DNA of 53,871 nt, taken from positions 1 to 53,871 of the forward strand of contig NZ_SCVH01000013.1 in NCBI RefSeq assembly GCF_004296935.1, in the 5' to 3' direction. Below are positions 45,083 through 53,871 of this stretch, one piece after another. A model generated the notes under the pieces. It saw nothing but the letters and a program-made list of their open reading frames with translations, was not told the DNA's origin and did no database searches. Position 1 is the first letter of the stretch. Every line of letters starts with the position of its first letter. Origin of the DNA: Reyranella sp. GTDB taxonomy: Bacteria; Pseudomonadota; Alphaproteobacteria; Reyranellales; Reyranellaceae. The translations under genes and the position numbers were made by a program.

Positions 45083-45871
45083 ATGAGCGTATCGCGTCTC
45101 TTCGTCGAAGCCGATCTGGCGGCCGGGATCGAGGCGCCGCTCGGCGAGGCGCAGGTCCACTATCTGCGCCATGTCATGCGGCGCCCGGACGGCGCGCCGC
45201 TGCTGCTGTTCAACGGCCGCGACGGCGAATGGCGGGCGACGCTGGCCGGCCGTGGCAAGAAGTCGGCGGTGGCCGAGGTCGGCGACTGCACGCGCGTGCA
45301 GGCGGCCGAGCCCGACGTCTGGCTCTGTTTCGCGCCGGTCAAACGTGCGCGCATCGACTATATCGCCGAGAAGGCGACGGAACTCGGCGCGTCCGTCCTG
45401 CAGCCGGTGCTCACGCGCCACACCGCCGTCGAGCGGGTGAACATCGAGCGCCTGCGCGCCAATGCGATCGAAGCAGCGGAGCAGACCGAACGCTTGAGCG
45501 TGCCCGAGGTGCGTGAGCCGGTCGATCTCGCGCGGCTGCTCGGCGGATGGCCGGAGGGAAGGCGCCTGCTGATGTGCGACGAGACCGGCGGTGGTCCACC
45601 GATCGCCGAGGCGCTGGGCGGCCTCGATGCTGCGGCCCGCGCGGCGCCGTGGGCGGTCGTGGTCGGCCCCGAAGGTGGCTTCGCCCAGGAGGAACTCGGC
45701 GCCCTTCGTCGCATAAAGGATGTCATGGCAGTCGGGCTTGGTCCGCGCATTCTAAGGGCCGATACAGCGGCCCTGGCGGCGCTTGCCTGCTGGCAGGCGC
45801 TGGTCGGCGACTGGCGCCAGCCGACACCCCGTCTGCACGCTGATTATCGCACATCCAGGGTTACCGTCTGA
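45083..45871 (+). CDS. rsmE: 16S rRNA (uracil(1498)-N(3))-methyltransferase
   Basis: 262 residues. It methylates U1498 in 16S rRNA. The N-terminal PUA-like part is SRLFVEADLA, HYLRHVMRRPDG, and the SPOUT knot region shows EKATELGASVLQPVLTRHTAVE, EAAEQTERLSVPEV, VVVGPEGGFAQEEL and LGPRILRADTAALAAL. The ATG at 45083 follows GGCGGGAAC; upstream sequence is the ubiA promoter region. Confidence 0.96.
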   Translation: MSVSRLFVEADLAAGIEAPLGEAQVHYLRHVMRRPDGAPLLLFNGRDGEWRATLAGRGKKSAVAEVGDCTRVQAAEPDVWLCFAPVKRARIDYIAEKATELGASVLQPVLTRHTAVERVNIERLRANAIEAAEQTERLSVPEVREPVDLARLLGGWPEGRRLLMCDETGGGPPIAEALGGLDAAARAAPWAVVVGPEGGFAQEELGALRRIKDVMAVGLGPRILRADTAALAALACWQALVGDWRQPTPRLHADYRTSRVTV

Positions 45872-46013
45872 CCGCTTGCGCTTGCCCCCGTCGGCATGGG
45901 AGACGGGAACCTGAACGCCATGAACCAGCCGCGTGCTCGCGTGAGAGTTTCTCATGCGGCCGCGCCACTCCCGGCCCCAGAAGGCCGCGGGTGACCAGGG
46001 AGTCGACAACGCA

Positions 46014-47378
46014 ATGTCCGCACCACCGTCGGGCGGCGGCGCGCCGATCGAGAATCGGCGGCAGCTGATCGAGTACTTCATTGCCGGCAACAAGCCACGG
46101 GCCGCCTGGCGCATGGGCACCGAGCACGAGAAGTTCGGCTATCACAAGGCGACACTGACGCCGCTCGCCTATGAGGGGCCGGACGGCATCCGCGCCTTGC
46201 TGGAAGGCCTGACACGTTTCGGCTGGGAGCCGGTCGTCGAAGGCAACAACCCGATCGCGCTGCTGCGCGGCAAGGCCAGCATCACGCTTGAGCCGGGTGG
46301 CCAGTTCGAGCTGTCGGGCGCGCCGCTCGAGACGCTGCACGAGACGGCAGCCGAGAATTCGCAACACCTGCGCGAGGTCGGCGAGGTTGCCGGCGAAATC
46401 GGTGCCGGCTTCATCGGGCTCGGCTTCGCGCCGCAATGGAAGCGCGAGGACGTCCACTGGATGCCCAAGGGGCGCTACAAGATCATGCGCGAGTATATGC
46501 CCAAGAAGGGCAAGCTCGGCCTCGACATGATGCTGCGCACCTGCACCGTGCAGACCAACCTCGACTTCGAGTCGGAAGCCGATATGGTGAAGAAGTTCCG
46601 CGTGTCGCTGGCGCTGCAGCCGGTGGCGACGGCGCTGTTCGCCAATTCGCCCTTCGTCGAGGGCAAGGCGGTGGGCTTCAAGAGCTACCGCAGCCACATC
46701 TGGACCGACACCGACCCCGACCGCTGCGGCGTGCTGCCGTTCGTGTTCGAGCCGGGCTTCGGCTTCGAACGCTATGTCGACTATATGCTCGATGTGCCGA
46801 TGTACTTCGTCTATCGCGACGGCAAGTACATCGATGCCTCCGGGCAGAGTTTCCGCGACTTCCTGAAGGGCAAGTTGCCGGCCCGGCCGGGCGAGCTGCC
46901 GACCCTCAACGACTGGGGCGATCACGTCACCACGGCGTTCCCCGAGGTCCGGCTAAAACGCTACCTCGAGATGCGCGGCGCCGATTCGGGGCCGTGGGCG
47001 GCGCTGAACGCCTTGCCTGCCCTGTGGGTCGGCCTGCTCTACGACCAGGGCGCGCTCGACGCCGCCTGGGATCTGGTCAAGGACTGGACGGCCGCGGATC
47101 ACGATTTCCTGCGCGCCGAAACGCCCAAGACCGGCCTGGCCACGATGTTCCGCGGCCGGCCGCTGAACGTGTTGGCGGGCGAAGTCGTGGCGATCGCCCA
47201 TGCCGGGCTGACGGCCCGCCGATGTCTGGATGAGCGCGGCAACGACGAGACCATCCATCTCTTTCCGCTCGACCGTGCCGTCGACAGCGGGCTGGCGCCG
47301 GCCGACGAATTGCTGGCGAAATGGCAGGGCGAGTGGCAGGGCTCCTTCGCGCCGCTGTTCCGCGAGTATTCCTACTGA
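46014..47378 (+). CDS. gshA: Glutamate--cysteine ligase (class II, alphaproteobacterial/plant type)
   Basis: 454 residues. It is the first step of glutathione synthesis. Signatures are [13 protein letters not shown] with the Glu metal ligands, [49 protein letters not shown] and [20 protein letters not shown]. The length fits this class. A Cys pair for redox control seen in plant enzymes cannot be confirmed. The ATG at 46014 has AGGGA nearby; earlier in-frame codons are poor starts. The VOC gene follows after 14 bases. Confidence 0.95.
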   Translation: MSAPPSGGGAPIENRRQLIEYFIAGNKPRAAWRMGTEHEKFGYHKATLTPLAYEGPDGIRALLEGLTRFGWEPVVEGNNPIALLRGKASITLEPGGQFELSGAPLETLHETAAENSQHLREVGEVAGEIGAGFIGLGFAPQWKREDVHWMPKGRYKIMREYMPKKGKLGLDMMLRTCTVQTNLDFESEADMVKKFRVSLALQPVATALFANSPFVEGKAVGFKSYRSHIWTDTDPDRCGVLPFVFEPGFGFERYVDYMLDVPMYFVYRDGKYIDASGQSFRDFLKGKLPARPGELPTLNDWGDHVTTAFPEVRLKRYLEMRGADSGPWAALNALPALWVGLLYDQGALDAAWDLVKDWTAADHDFLRAETPKTGLATMFRGRPLNVLAGEVVAIAHAGLTARRCLDERGNDETIHLFPLDRAVDSGLAPADELLAKWQGEWQGSFAPLFREYSY

Positions 47379-47392
47379 GGTAGTGTCGGCCC

Positions 47393-48247
47393 ATGCTCGA
47401 CCGTTGCGACCGCGTGCAGATTGTCGTCCACGACGCCGCCAAGGCGGCGCAGCGCTACAGCCTGCTGCTCGGCTGCCAGGTTGCGCGCCGTGATCACAGC
47501 CGCCATCTCATGGCCAAGCGTACCATCCTGGCGGTGGGTGAGAGCGAGTTCGAGCTCTGCGAGCCCGACGGCGCGGGCCTCACCCAGGATTTCCTCGCCA
47601 GGCGCGGCGAGGGGCTGATGACGGCAGGATACTGCACCGCCGATCTCGACAGCATGGCCAGGCGCTGGGAAGGGCTCGGCATCGCCTATGACCGCGACGC
47701 CGAGCAGCTCTATCTCAGCGCCGAGGCCACCTTCGGGCTGCCGATCGTGATTTCCGAAAGCACTTATCGGCCGCGCGTCGGGCCGGTGTCGTTCCTCTAC
47801 GAGACGACCAACACGCTGATCAGCGACTGGCGGCGCGTCGCGGCGGTCTATGCCGGCCTGTTCGGCCTCGACCCGGCGCGGTTCAGCGAGATCGGCAGCG
47901 AGCGCTTCGGCTACATCGGCACGCTGACTTTGTTCGATCCGCCCAACCGGCTCGATCGCATCGAATTGAGCCAGGTCACCGACAACGTGCATGCCATGGG
48001 CCGCTACGCCCACAAGCACGGCGACTCGCTCTACATGTGCTACGTCGAGGTCCATGACTGGCCGGCCGTGCGCCAGCGCCTGCTCGACGCCAACGCCCGT
48101 TACACGCCGCGTGGCGCCGATCCCGTCACCGAGCCCGATGGCGGCTGGGTGCACCCGAAGGAACTGCACGGACTGCTGCTCGGCATCTCGCGCACCGGTG
48201 TCGCCTGGGACTGGTCGGGCCGCAAAGACCTCGTGCCCCCAGCATGA
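47393..48247 (+). CDS. Two-module VOC-family protein (glyoxalase-like)
   Basis: 284 residues with two VOC modules. Module one begins CDRVQIVVHDAAKAAQRYSLLLGCQV and ends near AEATFGLPIVISES. Module two begins with VAAVYAGLFGLDPARFS, includes TLFDPPNRLDRIELSQ with a possible metal Glu, and ends VHPKELHGLLLGISRT. The length and order resemble 4-HPP dioxygenase/methylmalonyl-CoA epimerase-like members. Substrate unknown. Its TGA overlaps the next gene's ATG (ATGA). Confidence 0.8.
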   Translation: MLDRCDRVQIVVHDAAKAAQRYSLLLGCQVARRDHSRHLMAKRTILAVGESEFELCEPDGAGLTQDFLARRGEGLMTAGYCTADLDSMARRWEGLGIAYDRDAEQLYLSAEATFGLPIVISESTYRPRVGPVSFLYETTNTLISDWRRVAAVYAGLFGLDPARFSEIGSERFGYIGTLTLFDPPNRLDRIELSQVTDNVHAMGRYAHKHGDSLYMCYVEVHDWPAVRQRLLDANARYTPRGADPVTEPDGGWVHPKELHGLLLGISRTGVAWDWSGRKDLVPPA

Positions 48248-48777
48248 AGCGTCGTTTCCTCGTTTTCTCTCTCCTGACGGTGCCCTTGATGGCGAGTGCT
48301 CAGCCTGCCGATTGGCAGACCGTCGTCGGCAGCGATCTCAGGTTCCGGCTGGAAATGCCGGCGCCGGCCGCCAAGACGACGGCGGCCGAGAAGGAGAAGG
48401 GCCACGCCGGCGAGCGCGTGGCCTGGCAGTCCAAGCGCGACGACGAGCTGTTCGATTTCGACTATGTCGACTACGACGCGGGCTGGTTCTCTAGCCGTGA
48501 CACCAAGGAGGTGGCCCGAGACCTCGGCCGCGGCGAGGCGGAAAAGGCCTTTCCCCGGGCCCGCTTCAAGTACGTGCTCGACGAGCCGGTCGCGCTGCAG
48601 GGCTGGGACGGCTATGCGCTCGACATCGAGGACACCAACGGTTCCCGCGTGATGATGCGCACCTACATCGTGAAGGACCGGCTCTACCGCTTGCTGGTCA
48701 CGACCAAGGGCGACATGAAGTCGATGAGCGCGGCGACTCGTTTTCTGGAGTCGCTACGGCTGGCGGAGACGCGTTAG
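48244..48777 (+). CDS. Exported protein of unknown function
   Basis: 177 residues. MKRRFLVFSLLTVPLMASAQP is a signal peptide, probably cleaved after ASA, giving a periplasmic protein. The mature chain reads as one small beta-rich domain (RFRLEMPAPA, VAWQSKRDDELFDFDYVDY, GWDGYALDIEDTNGSRVMMRTYIVKDRLYRLLVTTKG, TRFLESLRL). The last part, a strand-strand-helix ending in FLESLRL, is typical of small uncharacterised periplasmic proteins. It is translationally coupled to the upstream VOC gene by a four-base overlap. Confidence 0.72.
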   Translation: MKRRFLVFSLLTVPLMASAQPADWQTVVGSDLRFRLEMPAPAAKTTAAEKEKGHAGERVAWQSKRDDELFDFDYVDYDAGWFSSRDTKEVARDLGRGEAEKAFPRARFKYVLDEPVALQGWDGYALDIEDTNGSRVMMRTYIVKDRLYRLLVTTKGDMKSMSAATRFLESLRLAETR

Positions 48778-48813
48778 AATTGGACTTCCCACGCAAGAGA
48801 GGGAGGAGCCATC

Positions 48814-49233
48814 ATGCGCCCAAGAATCATGCGAGCCGCGTCCCGCCCGACCGCCAAGGCGGAAGTGGCGAATTTCGTCGGCGACGTGCTGTCCGATCCC
48901 GTCTACGCCCCCGAGGGGCCCTCAAGGTTGCGCGCCTCGCGTGTGACGTTCATGCCGGGCGGGCGCACGAACTGGCACCAGCATGCCGTCGGCCAGATCC
49001 TCTATGTCCTGTCGGGTGTGGGCCGCTACCAGCTCGAGGGTGAGCCGGTACAGGAGATCGCGGCGGGTGACACGGTGGTCATTCCGCCGAACGCCCGGCA
49101 TTGGCACGGCTCGGCGCCCGGCACGATGATGTGCCATCTCGCCATGTCGGAGACCGACGACCAGGGCCGGGCCACCAGCTGGTTCGAGCCGGTGAGCGAA
49201 GCCGACTATACGAAGGCGCCGGCCAAGGCCTAG
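48814..49233 (+). CDS. Cupin-fold protein
   Basis: 139 residues with GAGAGGGAGGAG before the ATG. The single cupin barrel has motif 1 PGGRTNWHQHAVGQILYVLSGVG, with His-x-His but Gln in place of the usual Glu ligand, and motif 2 AAGDTVVIPPNARHWHGSAP with the third His. Such cupins include hydroxynitrile lyase-like and carboxymuconolactone-associated enzymes. The metal site is probably still usable with three His ligands. The end of the rightward run rsmE to cupin; a perfect palindrome follows. Confidence 0.82.
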   Translation: MRPRIMRAASRPTAKAEVANFVGDVLSDPVYAPEGPSRLRASRVTFMPGGRTNWHQHAVGQILYVLSGVGRYQLEGEPVQEIAAGDTVVIPPNARHWHGSAPGTMMCHLAMSETDDQGRATSWFEPVSEADYTKAPAKA

Positions 49234-49260
49234 AGCACGTCCCGATTAGACGGAGTCATT

Positions 49261-49332
49261 GCTGGGAGCGCGCCACTCCAGTGGCGCTTCTTCTCATGAA
49301 CATGAGCGCCACTGGAGTGGCGCGCTCCCAGC
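49261..49332. repeat. Perfect 28-bp-arm palindrome (family A, copy 2)
   Basis: Arms 49261-49288 (starting GCTGGGAGCGCGCC) and 49305-49332 are exact reverse complements around a 16-base spacer containing CATGAACATG. The same arm occurs at 40806. It lies between convergent genes, so it could also terminate both transcripts. Confidence 0.8.
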
Positions 49333-49379
49333 GAAGAAGGCTGGGCTCATCCGACCGGAATACGCCCTAGGTCGTCCGA

Positions 49380-50825
49380 TCAGGTCGCGGTGCCGCCGAC
49401 GGTGAGCGCGTCGATCCGCAAGGTTGGCTGGCCGACACCGACCGGCACGCCCTGGCCGTCCTTGCCGCAGGTCCCGATACCGGGATCGAGCGACATGTCG
49501 TTGCCGACCATGCCGACTTTGGTCAGCGCTTCCGAGCCGGCGCCGATCAGCGTGGCGCCCTTGACCGGCCGGCCGAGCTTGCCGTTCTCGATCATGTAGG
49601 CCTCGGTGCAGCTGAACACGAATTTGCCCGAGACGATATCGACCTGGCCGCCGCCGAAGTTGGCGGCATAGAGGCCCTTCTTCACCGAGGCGATGATCTC
49701 CTTCGGGTCTGCGGTCCCGCCCAGCATGAAGGTGTTGGTCATGCGCGGCATCGGCGCATGGGCGTGGCTCTGGCGGCGGCCGTTGCCGGTCGGCTTCACG
49801 CCCATCAGGCGGGCGTTCTGGCGGTCCTGCATCAGCCCGACCAGGCGGCCGTTCTCGATCAGCACGTTGCGCTGGGTGGGCGTGCCCTCGTCGTCGATGG
49901 TGAGCGAGCCGCGGCGGTCGTTGAGCGTGCCGTCGTCGACCACGGTGACGCCGGGCGAGGCGATCTTGTCGCCCATCATATGGCTGAATACCGAGGTCTT
50001 CTTGCGGTGGAAGTCGCCTTCCAGCCCGTGGCCGACGGCTTCGTGCCACAGCACGCCCGACCAGCCGGCGCCCAGCACGACCGGCATCTCGCCGGCCGGC
50101 GTATCGACCGACTCGAGATTGACCAGCGCCTGGCGGATCGCCTCGTCGGCCTCGCGCTTCCAATATTCCGGCTTGAAGATGTCGCCGTAGGCGGCGCGGC
50201 GGCCGCTGCCGGTGCTGCCCGCCTCCATGCGCGTGCCGTCGCCGCAGACGACGCTGACGTTCAGCCGCACCAGCGGGCGCACGTCGGCGGCGCGCCAGCC
50301 GCCGGCACGGATGATCTCGACCACCTGCCACGAGCCCGCCAGCGAGATCGAGACCTGGCGCGCCTTGGGCTCCTTGCCGCGTACGTAGGCATCGATCTCT
50401 TCCAGCAGGGCCACCTTCCGGGCGAAGGCCTCGCCGTCGATCGGATTGTCGTCGGCATAGAGCAGGCGGTTGGTGCCGCGCGGCGATTCATCGGCCTTGA
50501 CCGAACGGCCGCCGCGGACCGCCTTGACCGTCGCGGCGGCGCGCTTCAGCGCCTGCTCGTCGAGCGCCGAGGCGTGCGCAAAGCCCGTCGAGTCGCCCGC
50601 CACGGCGCGCAGGCCGAAGCCCTGGGTGGTGTCGAAGCTGGCGCTCTTCAGCTTGCCGTCGTCGAACGACAGGCTCTCGCTCTGCACATATTCCAGGAAC
50701 AGCTCGCCGTCGTCGGTGCCTGCCAGCGCCTCGTCGACCATTTTCGAGGTCTTGCGCTGGTCGAGCGCCCCCTTGCCGAAGAACAGGCCGTCGGCGGTGG
50801 CGAGATGGTTGATGGATTTGCTCAT
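49380..50825 (-). CDS. tldD: TldD metalloprotease subunit
   Basis: 481 residues. It is the catalytic partner of PmbA (TldE). The zinc motif HEAVGHGLEGD (His261, His265) follows GAGWSGVLW, and the third ligand is expected in VFSCTEAYM. TRMEAGSTGSGRR and QDRQNARLMGVKPTGNGRRQSHAHAPMPRMTNTFM are also typical. The partner pmbA is at 24948-26300. It is 15 bases downstream of the quinone-reductase gene in one leftward run. Confidence 0.96.
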   Translation of the reverse strand: MSKSINHLATADGLFFGKGALDQRKTSKMVDEALAGTDDGELFLEYVQSESLSFDDGKLKSASFDTTQGFGLRAVAGDSTGFAHASALDEQALKRAAATVKAVRGGRSVKADESPRGTNRLLYADDNPIDGEAFARKVALLEEIDAYVRGKEPKARQVSISLAGSWQVVEIIRAGGWRAADVRPLVRLNVSVVCGDGTRMEAGSTGSGRRAAYGDIFKPEYWKREADEAIRQALVNLESVDTPAGEMPVVLGAGWSGVLWHEAVGHGLEGDFHRKKTSVFSHMMGDKIASPGVTVVDDGTLNDRRGSLTIDDEGTPTQRNVLIENGRLVGLMQDRQNARLMGVKPTGNGRRQSHAHAPMPRMTNTFMLGGTADPKEIIASVKKGLYAANFGGGQVDIVSGKFVFSCTEAYMIENGKLGRPVKGATLIGAGSEALTKVGMVGNDMSLDPGIGTCGKDGQGVPVGVGQPTLRIDALTVGGTAT

Positions 50826-50840
50826 GATGGAAGCCTTTCG

Positions 50841-51812
50841 TCAGACGACGAGGACGATCTTGCCAAAATGGGCATTGGCCTTCATGTGCGCAAGCGCCTC
50901 GGCCGCCTGGGCGAGCGGGAAGGTCTTGTCGATCGGCAGGCTGAGCTTGCCCGCCTCGATCGCCGGCCACAGGTCGGCGCGGGCGGCCTTCACGATGTCG
51001 CGCACCTCCTCGGGGCTGCGGGTGCGGAAGGTGACGCCGATATAGTCGATGCGCTTCAGCGCATGCAGGTCGTAGTTGAACTCGCCCTTCATGCCGCCCA
51101 GCCGCCCGACATTGACGATGCGGCCGAGGATGGCGGCGGCCTCCATGTTCTGGTTGGCGACGCTGGCCGAGACCTGGTCGACGATCAGGTCGACGCCCTT
51201 GCCGCCGGTCGCCTCCTTGACCTTGTCCGGCCATTTCGGATCGCGCGTGTCGAGCGCCAGGTCGCAGCCGAACTCTTTCAGCCGCGCGCGGCGGCCATCG
51301 TTGGTCGAGGTGCCCATGACGATCGATGCGCCGAGGAATTTTGCGATCTGCATGCCGAGCAGGCCGACACCCGAGCTTGCGCCCTGGATCAGGACCGACT
51401 CGCCCTTCTTGAGGCGGCCGGCGCCGACCAGGGCGTTGTGCATGGTCTGCACGGCGACCGGCATGCAGGCCGCCTGCTCGTAGCTCATGTTGTTGGCGGG
51501 AATCTTGTGGGCGCGGCCCCAATCCGCGACGGCATACTCGGCAAAGCCGCCGGCGGCGGAACTCATGACCCGGTCGCCGGGCTTGAAGTCCTTCACCTCG
51601 GCGCCGACCGCCTCGACTTCGCCGGCGCATTCCAGGCCGACGATGGTGCCCGGGCCACCGACCCGGCCGTGCGCTTGACCCGAGGCGACCGCGAGGTCGG
51701 CGCGGTTGAGCGAGGCCGCCTTCACCTTGATCAGGATTTCATTGGGCTTGGGTGAGGGCTTGGGCGCATCTTTGTACTGAACGCCGCTCTCGGTAACGAC
51801 TGCTGCCTTCAT
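50841..51812 (-). CDS. Zinc-type alcohol dehydrogenase-like/NADPH:quinone oxidoreductase (MDR family)
   Basis: 323 residues from the ATG at 51812. The N-terminal GroES-like part (MKAAVVTESGVQYKDAPKPSPKPNEILIKVKAASLNRADLAV, GLECAGEVEAVGAEVKDFKPGDRV) is followed by the Rossmann domain with VLIQGASSGVGLLGMQIAKFLGA. The catalytic zinc cysteine ligands are absent, so it is of the quinone reductase type. It lies between the SnoaL-like and tldD genes. The substrate is unknown. Confidence 0.9.
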   Translation of the reverse strand: MKAAVVTESGVQYKDAPKPSPKPNEILIKVKAASLNRADLAVASGQAHGRVGGPGTIVGLECAGEVEAVGAEVKDFKPGDRVMSSAAGGFAEYAVADWGRAHKIPANNMSYEQAACMPVAVQTMHNALVGAGRLKKGESVLIQGASSGVGLLGMQIAKFLGASIVMGTSTNDGRRARLKEFGCDLALDTRDPKWPDKVKEATGGKGVDLIVDQVSASVANQNMEAAAILGRIVNVGRLGGMKGEFNYDLHALKRIDYIGVTFRTRSPEEVRDIVKAARADLWPAIEAGKLSLPIDKTFPLAQAAEALAHMKANAHFGKIVLVV

Positions 51813-51855
51813 GGCGGTTCTCCCTAAAACAGGGGGAACCATTAGCATGCCCCCG

Positions 51856-52287
51856 CTAGGGCTGGAGCTTTCCCCTGACGTATTTCTTCACGATCGTTTC
51901 GTCGGGCGGGTAGTTGGCGGGCGCCACCGGCGTGATCTGCGCCTGGACGCACTTCCACGCACCGTCCTGGCGCACATAGGTGTCAGTGTACATCGTCATG
52001 CCGATGCTCTCGACCCCGTCCTTCACCCGGATGCTCTTGTTGGTCGAGCGCAGCAGTGCCGTCGCGCCGAACACATGGATCAGCTCGTCGCGATAGTCGA
52101 AGTAGGGGATGCGCCCGGGGTCGAAGCCGGTCGCCCAGTCCTTCAGGTACTCCGCCCGGCCGACGCGGGCGCCCGTCGGCGTGATGCAGATGAAATCCTT
52201 GTGCAGGATGGCGTCGTGCGAGGCCACGTCGTTGGTGATGAAATTATGGATGAACCTGGCGTTGAGCGCGCGCAGTTCTGCGGTCAT
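51856..52287 (-). CDS. SnoaL/NTF2-like protein
   Basis: 143 residues. The NTF2-like cone starts ELRALNARFIHNFITNDVASHDAILHKDFICITPTGARVGRAEYLKDWATGF and ends TYVRQDGAWKCVQAQITPV. This DUF4440/SnoaL-like arrangement occurs in small enzymes and binding proteins. No catalytic residue can be assigned. It is 43 bases before the quinone-reductase gene. Confidence 0.8.
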   Translation of the reverse strand: MTAELRALNARFIHNFITNDVASHDAILHKDFICITPTGARVGRAEYLKDWATGFDPGRIPYFDYRDELIHVFGATALLRSTNKSIRVKDGVESIGMTMYTDTYVRQDGAWKCVQAQITPVAPANYPPDETIVKKYVRGKLQP

Positions 52288-52345
52288 GGCTAGCCTCCGT
52301 CGAATGACTAACCATATAAGAGGTTATTCAGAAAGAGTCCAGATG

Positions 52346-53871
52346 TCAGATCTTGGCCGTCCGGCCCTCCCAGTAGCGGTCGCGCAGCAGGCGCTTGTAG
52401 AGCTTGCCGGTGGGATGGCGCGGCAGTTCGGCCTCGAAATCGACGCTGCGCGGACATTTGATCGCCGAGAGATGCTGCCTGCAGTAGGCGATCAGCTCCT
52501 CGCCTAGGGCGGGGCCCGCGTCGGCCATGCTGCGGGGCTGCACCACCGCCTTCACTTCCTCGCCGAAATCGTCGTTGGGCACGCCGAACACGGCGCAGTC
52601 CATCACCTTGGGATGGTTGATCAGCAGGTTCTCGCATTCCTGCGGGTAGATGTTGACCCCGCCGGCGATGATCATGAAGGCCTTGCGGTCGGTCAGGTGC
52701 AGGAAGCCGTCGGCATCGACGTAGCCGACGTCGCCCAAGGTGGTCCAACCCTTGGGATGGCGCGATTCGGCGGTCTTCTTGGGGTCGTTGTGATACTCGA
52801 ACGGCCGGCCCTCGGCGAAGTAGACCGTGCCGGGTTCGCCCGTCGGCAGCTCGTTGCCCTCGTCGTCGCAGATTTTCAGCTTGCCGACGATGGCGCGGCC
52901 GACCGTGCCCTTGTGTGCCATCCATTCCTGGGCGTTGCACATGGTGAGGCCGTTGCCCTCGGTGCCGCCGTAATATTCCCAGATGATCGGACCCCACCAC
53001 TTGATCATCGCTTCCTTGGTCGGGATCGGGCAGGGCGCGGCGGCGTGGATGACGCATCTGAGCGAGGACATGTCGTATTTCGTGCGGACCTCCTCGGGCA
53101 GCTTCAGGAAGCGCACGAACATGGTCGGCACGACCTGGGTGTGGGTGGCCTTGTACTTGGGCACGAGCTTCAGGAATTCCTCGGCGTCGAAGTGCTCCAT
53201 GATCACCGACGTGCCGCCCAGCCGCATGACGCTCATGTTGAAGCGCAAAGGAGCCGCATGATAGAGCGGCGCCGGCGAGAGGTAGATCGTGTCCTGGTCG
53301 ATGCCGTAGAGCTTGCGGCTGATGGCGAGCAGCGGGTTGTCGTAGTCGATCGGCTGCGGCTCGACGACCGGCATGACGCCCTTGGGCCGGCCCGTCGTGC
53401 CCGACGAATAGAGCATGTCGTGGCCCGCGGTCTGGTCGGCGATCGGCGTCGCCGGGAACCTGGCGACCGTGTCCTCCCACGACTGATAGCCGGCAATGGT
53501 GCCATCGATCATGAATCGGCTGGTCACGCCCTTCATCAGCGGCGCCAGCTCGGCGGCTCTCTCGGCAAGGTATTTCGAGGTGACGAACAGCTTGGCGCCG
53601 CAGTCGGTCACGATGTAGTCGACTTCGGCGGCCGTCAGCCGCGAGCTGATCGCGGTATAGACCAGGCCGGAGCGCTGGGCGCCCCAGCAGATCTCGAAGA
53701 AGCGGGCGTTGTTCTCGAGGAAGAGGGCGATGTGGTCGCCGGCCCTGAGCCCCAGCGAGCGGAACAGTTGCGCGATGCGATTGGATTGTTCGTCGAGCTG
53801 CCGATAGGTCACCGTCTCGCCGCTGCCGGCCATGACATAGGCCGGTTTGCCCGGATTCCTCTGGGCGTGGA
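52346..53871 (-). CDS. AMP-dependent acyl-CoA synthetase, 5' truncated by window edge
   Basis: 508 codons in the window; the reading continues past the end (HAQRNPGKPAYVMAGSGETVTYRQLDEQSNRIA), so the ATG at 53833 is not the start. It is an ANL-superfamily fatty acid or aryl acid:CoA ligase. LYSSGTTGRPKGVMP is the P-loop, YYGGTEGNG the A5 motif, TLGDVGYVDADGFLHLTDR with the hinge Asp-Arg, and PTGKLYKR carries the catalytic Lys. It opens the leftward run acs, SnoaL, quinone reductase, tldD. Confidence 0.92.
   Translation of the reverse strand, partial: HAQRNPGKPAYVMAGSGETVTYRQLDEQSNRIAQLFRSLGLRAGDHIALFLENNARFFEICWGAQRSGLVYTAISSRLTAAEVDYIVTDCGAKLFVTSKYLAERAAELAPLMKGVTSRFMIDGTIAGYQSWEDTVARFPATPIADQTAGHDMLYSSGTTGRPKGVMPVVEPQPIDYDNPLLAISRKLYGIDQDTIYLSPAPLYHAAPLRFNMSVMRLGGTSVIMEHFDAEEFLKLVPKYKATHTQVVPTMFVRFLKLPEEVRTKYDMSSLRCVIHAAAPCPIPTKEAMIKWWGPIIWEYYGGTEGNGLTMCNAQEWMAHKGTVGRAIVGKLKICDDEGNELPTGEPGTVYFAEGRPFEYHNDPKKTAESRHPKGWTTLGDVGYVDADGFLHLTDRKAFMIIAGGVNIYPQECENLLINHPKVMDCAVFGVPNDDFGEEVKAVVQPRSMADAGPALGEELIAYCRQHLSAIKCPRSVDFEAELPRHPTGKLYKRLLRDRYWEGRTAKI

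Noticed and set aside
48814-49233. Cupin with Gln instead of Glu as a broken enzyme
   Set aside because: Three His ligands remain and many active cupins lack the Glu, so this alone is not evidence of inactivation.

Overview
The window is GC-rich chromosomal DNA from an alphaproteobacterium. The gene content (two orphan Bug/TctC receptors, a CaiB/BaiF CoA-transferase, a DUF2852 gene, btaAB and an alphaproteobacterial-type leuA) suggests a free-living Rhodospirillales/Reyranella-like lineage. That placement is inference from gene content only. I see no rRNA, tRNA, CRISPR array, insertion sequence or prophage. Most of the window is housekeeping and catabolic genes packed into short operons.

Layout. 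1-3.9 kb: the tail of an enoyl-CoA hydratase, an SMP-30 hydrolase, malonyl-CoA decarboxylase and an ogt-alkA alkylation repair pair. 4-6 kb: btaA-btaB (betaine lipid synthesis) behind a good match to a Pho-box promoter. 6.2-15.8 kb: thiolase, a leftward run purD, MBL hydrolase, queA, tgt, pncA, then xseA, an RraA-fold protein, a lipoprotein and a VOC protein. 15.9-22.2 kb: a membrane-lipid block with an Mpo1-like membrane protein, a membrane-anchored class III aminotransferase, psd, a lipid glycosyltransferase, a PlcP-type phospholipase C and a diacylglycerol-kinase-like protein. 22.2-23.5 kb: an unusual leader with two terminator hairpins ahead of a cryptic gene and a lipoprotein. 23.7-28.5 kb: leuA with a leucine-rich leader peptide, a small membrane protein, pmbA and a lytic transglycosylase. 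29-32.5 kb: CoA-transferase, two Bug receptors and a fossil of a second CoA-transferase between them. 33-34.5 kb: DUF2852 and a TetR repressor that share an inverted-repeat operator. 34.5-40.8 kb: GNAT, two LLM flavoenzymes, a redoxin-oxygenase fusion, ubiD and a second oxygenase-like protein. 40.8-41.2 kb: a repeat-rich intergenic region. 41.2-45 kb: a leftward operon ubiA, ETF-beta lysine methyltransferase, Cys-rich protein, DMT exporter, creA. 45-49.2 kb: rsmE, gshA and small genes. 49.3-53.9 kb: a perfect palindrome, then tldD, quinone reductase, SnoaL-like and a truncated acyl-CoA synthetase.

The most coherent biology is phosphate-saving membrane remodelling. PlcP would strip headgroups from phospholipids to give diacylglycerol. 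BtaAB would turn diacylglycerol into betaine lipid, the glycosyltransferase would turn it into glycolipid, and the kinase-like protein and Psd would lead back to phospholipid. The btaA promoter has the arrangement expected of PhoB control. Other observations worth checking are a duplicated promoter-plus-terminator element at 22.2 and 40.9 kb, the TetR operator pair, the leucine leader and the CoA-transferase fossil.
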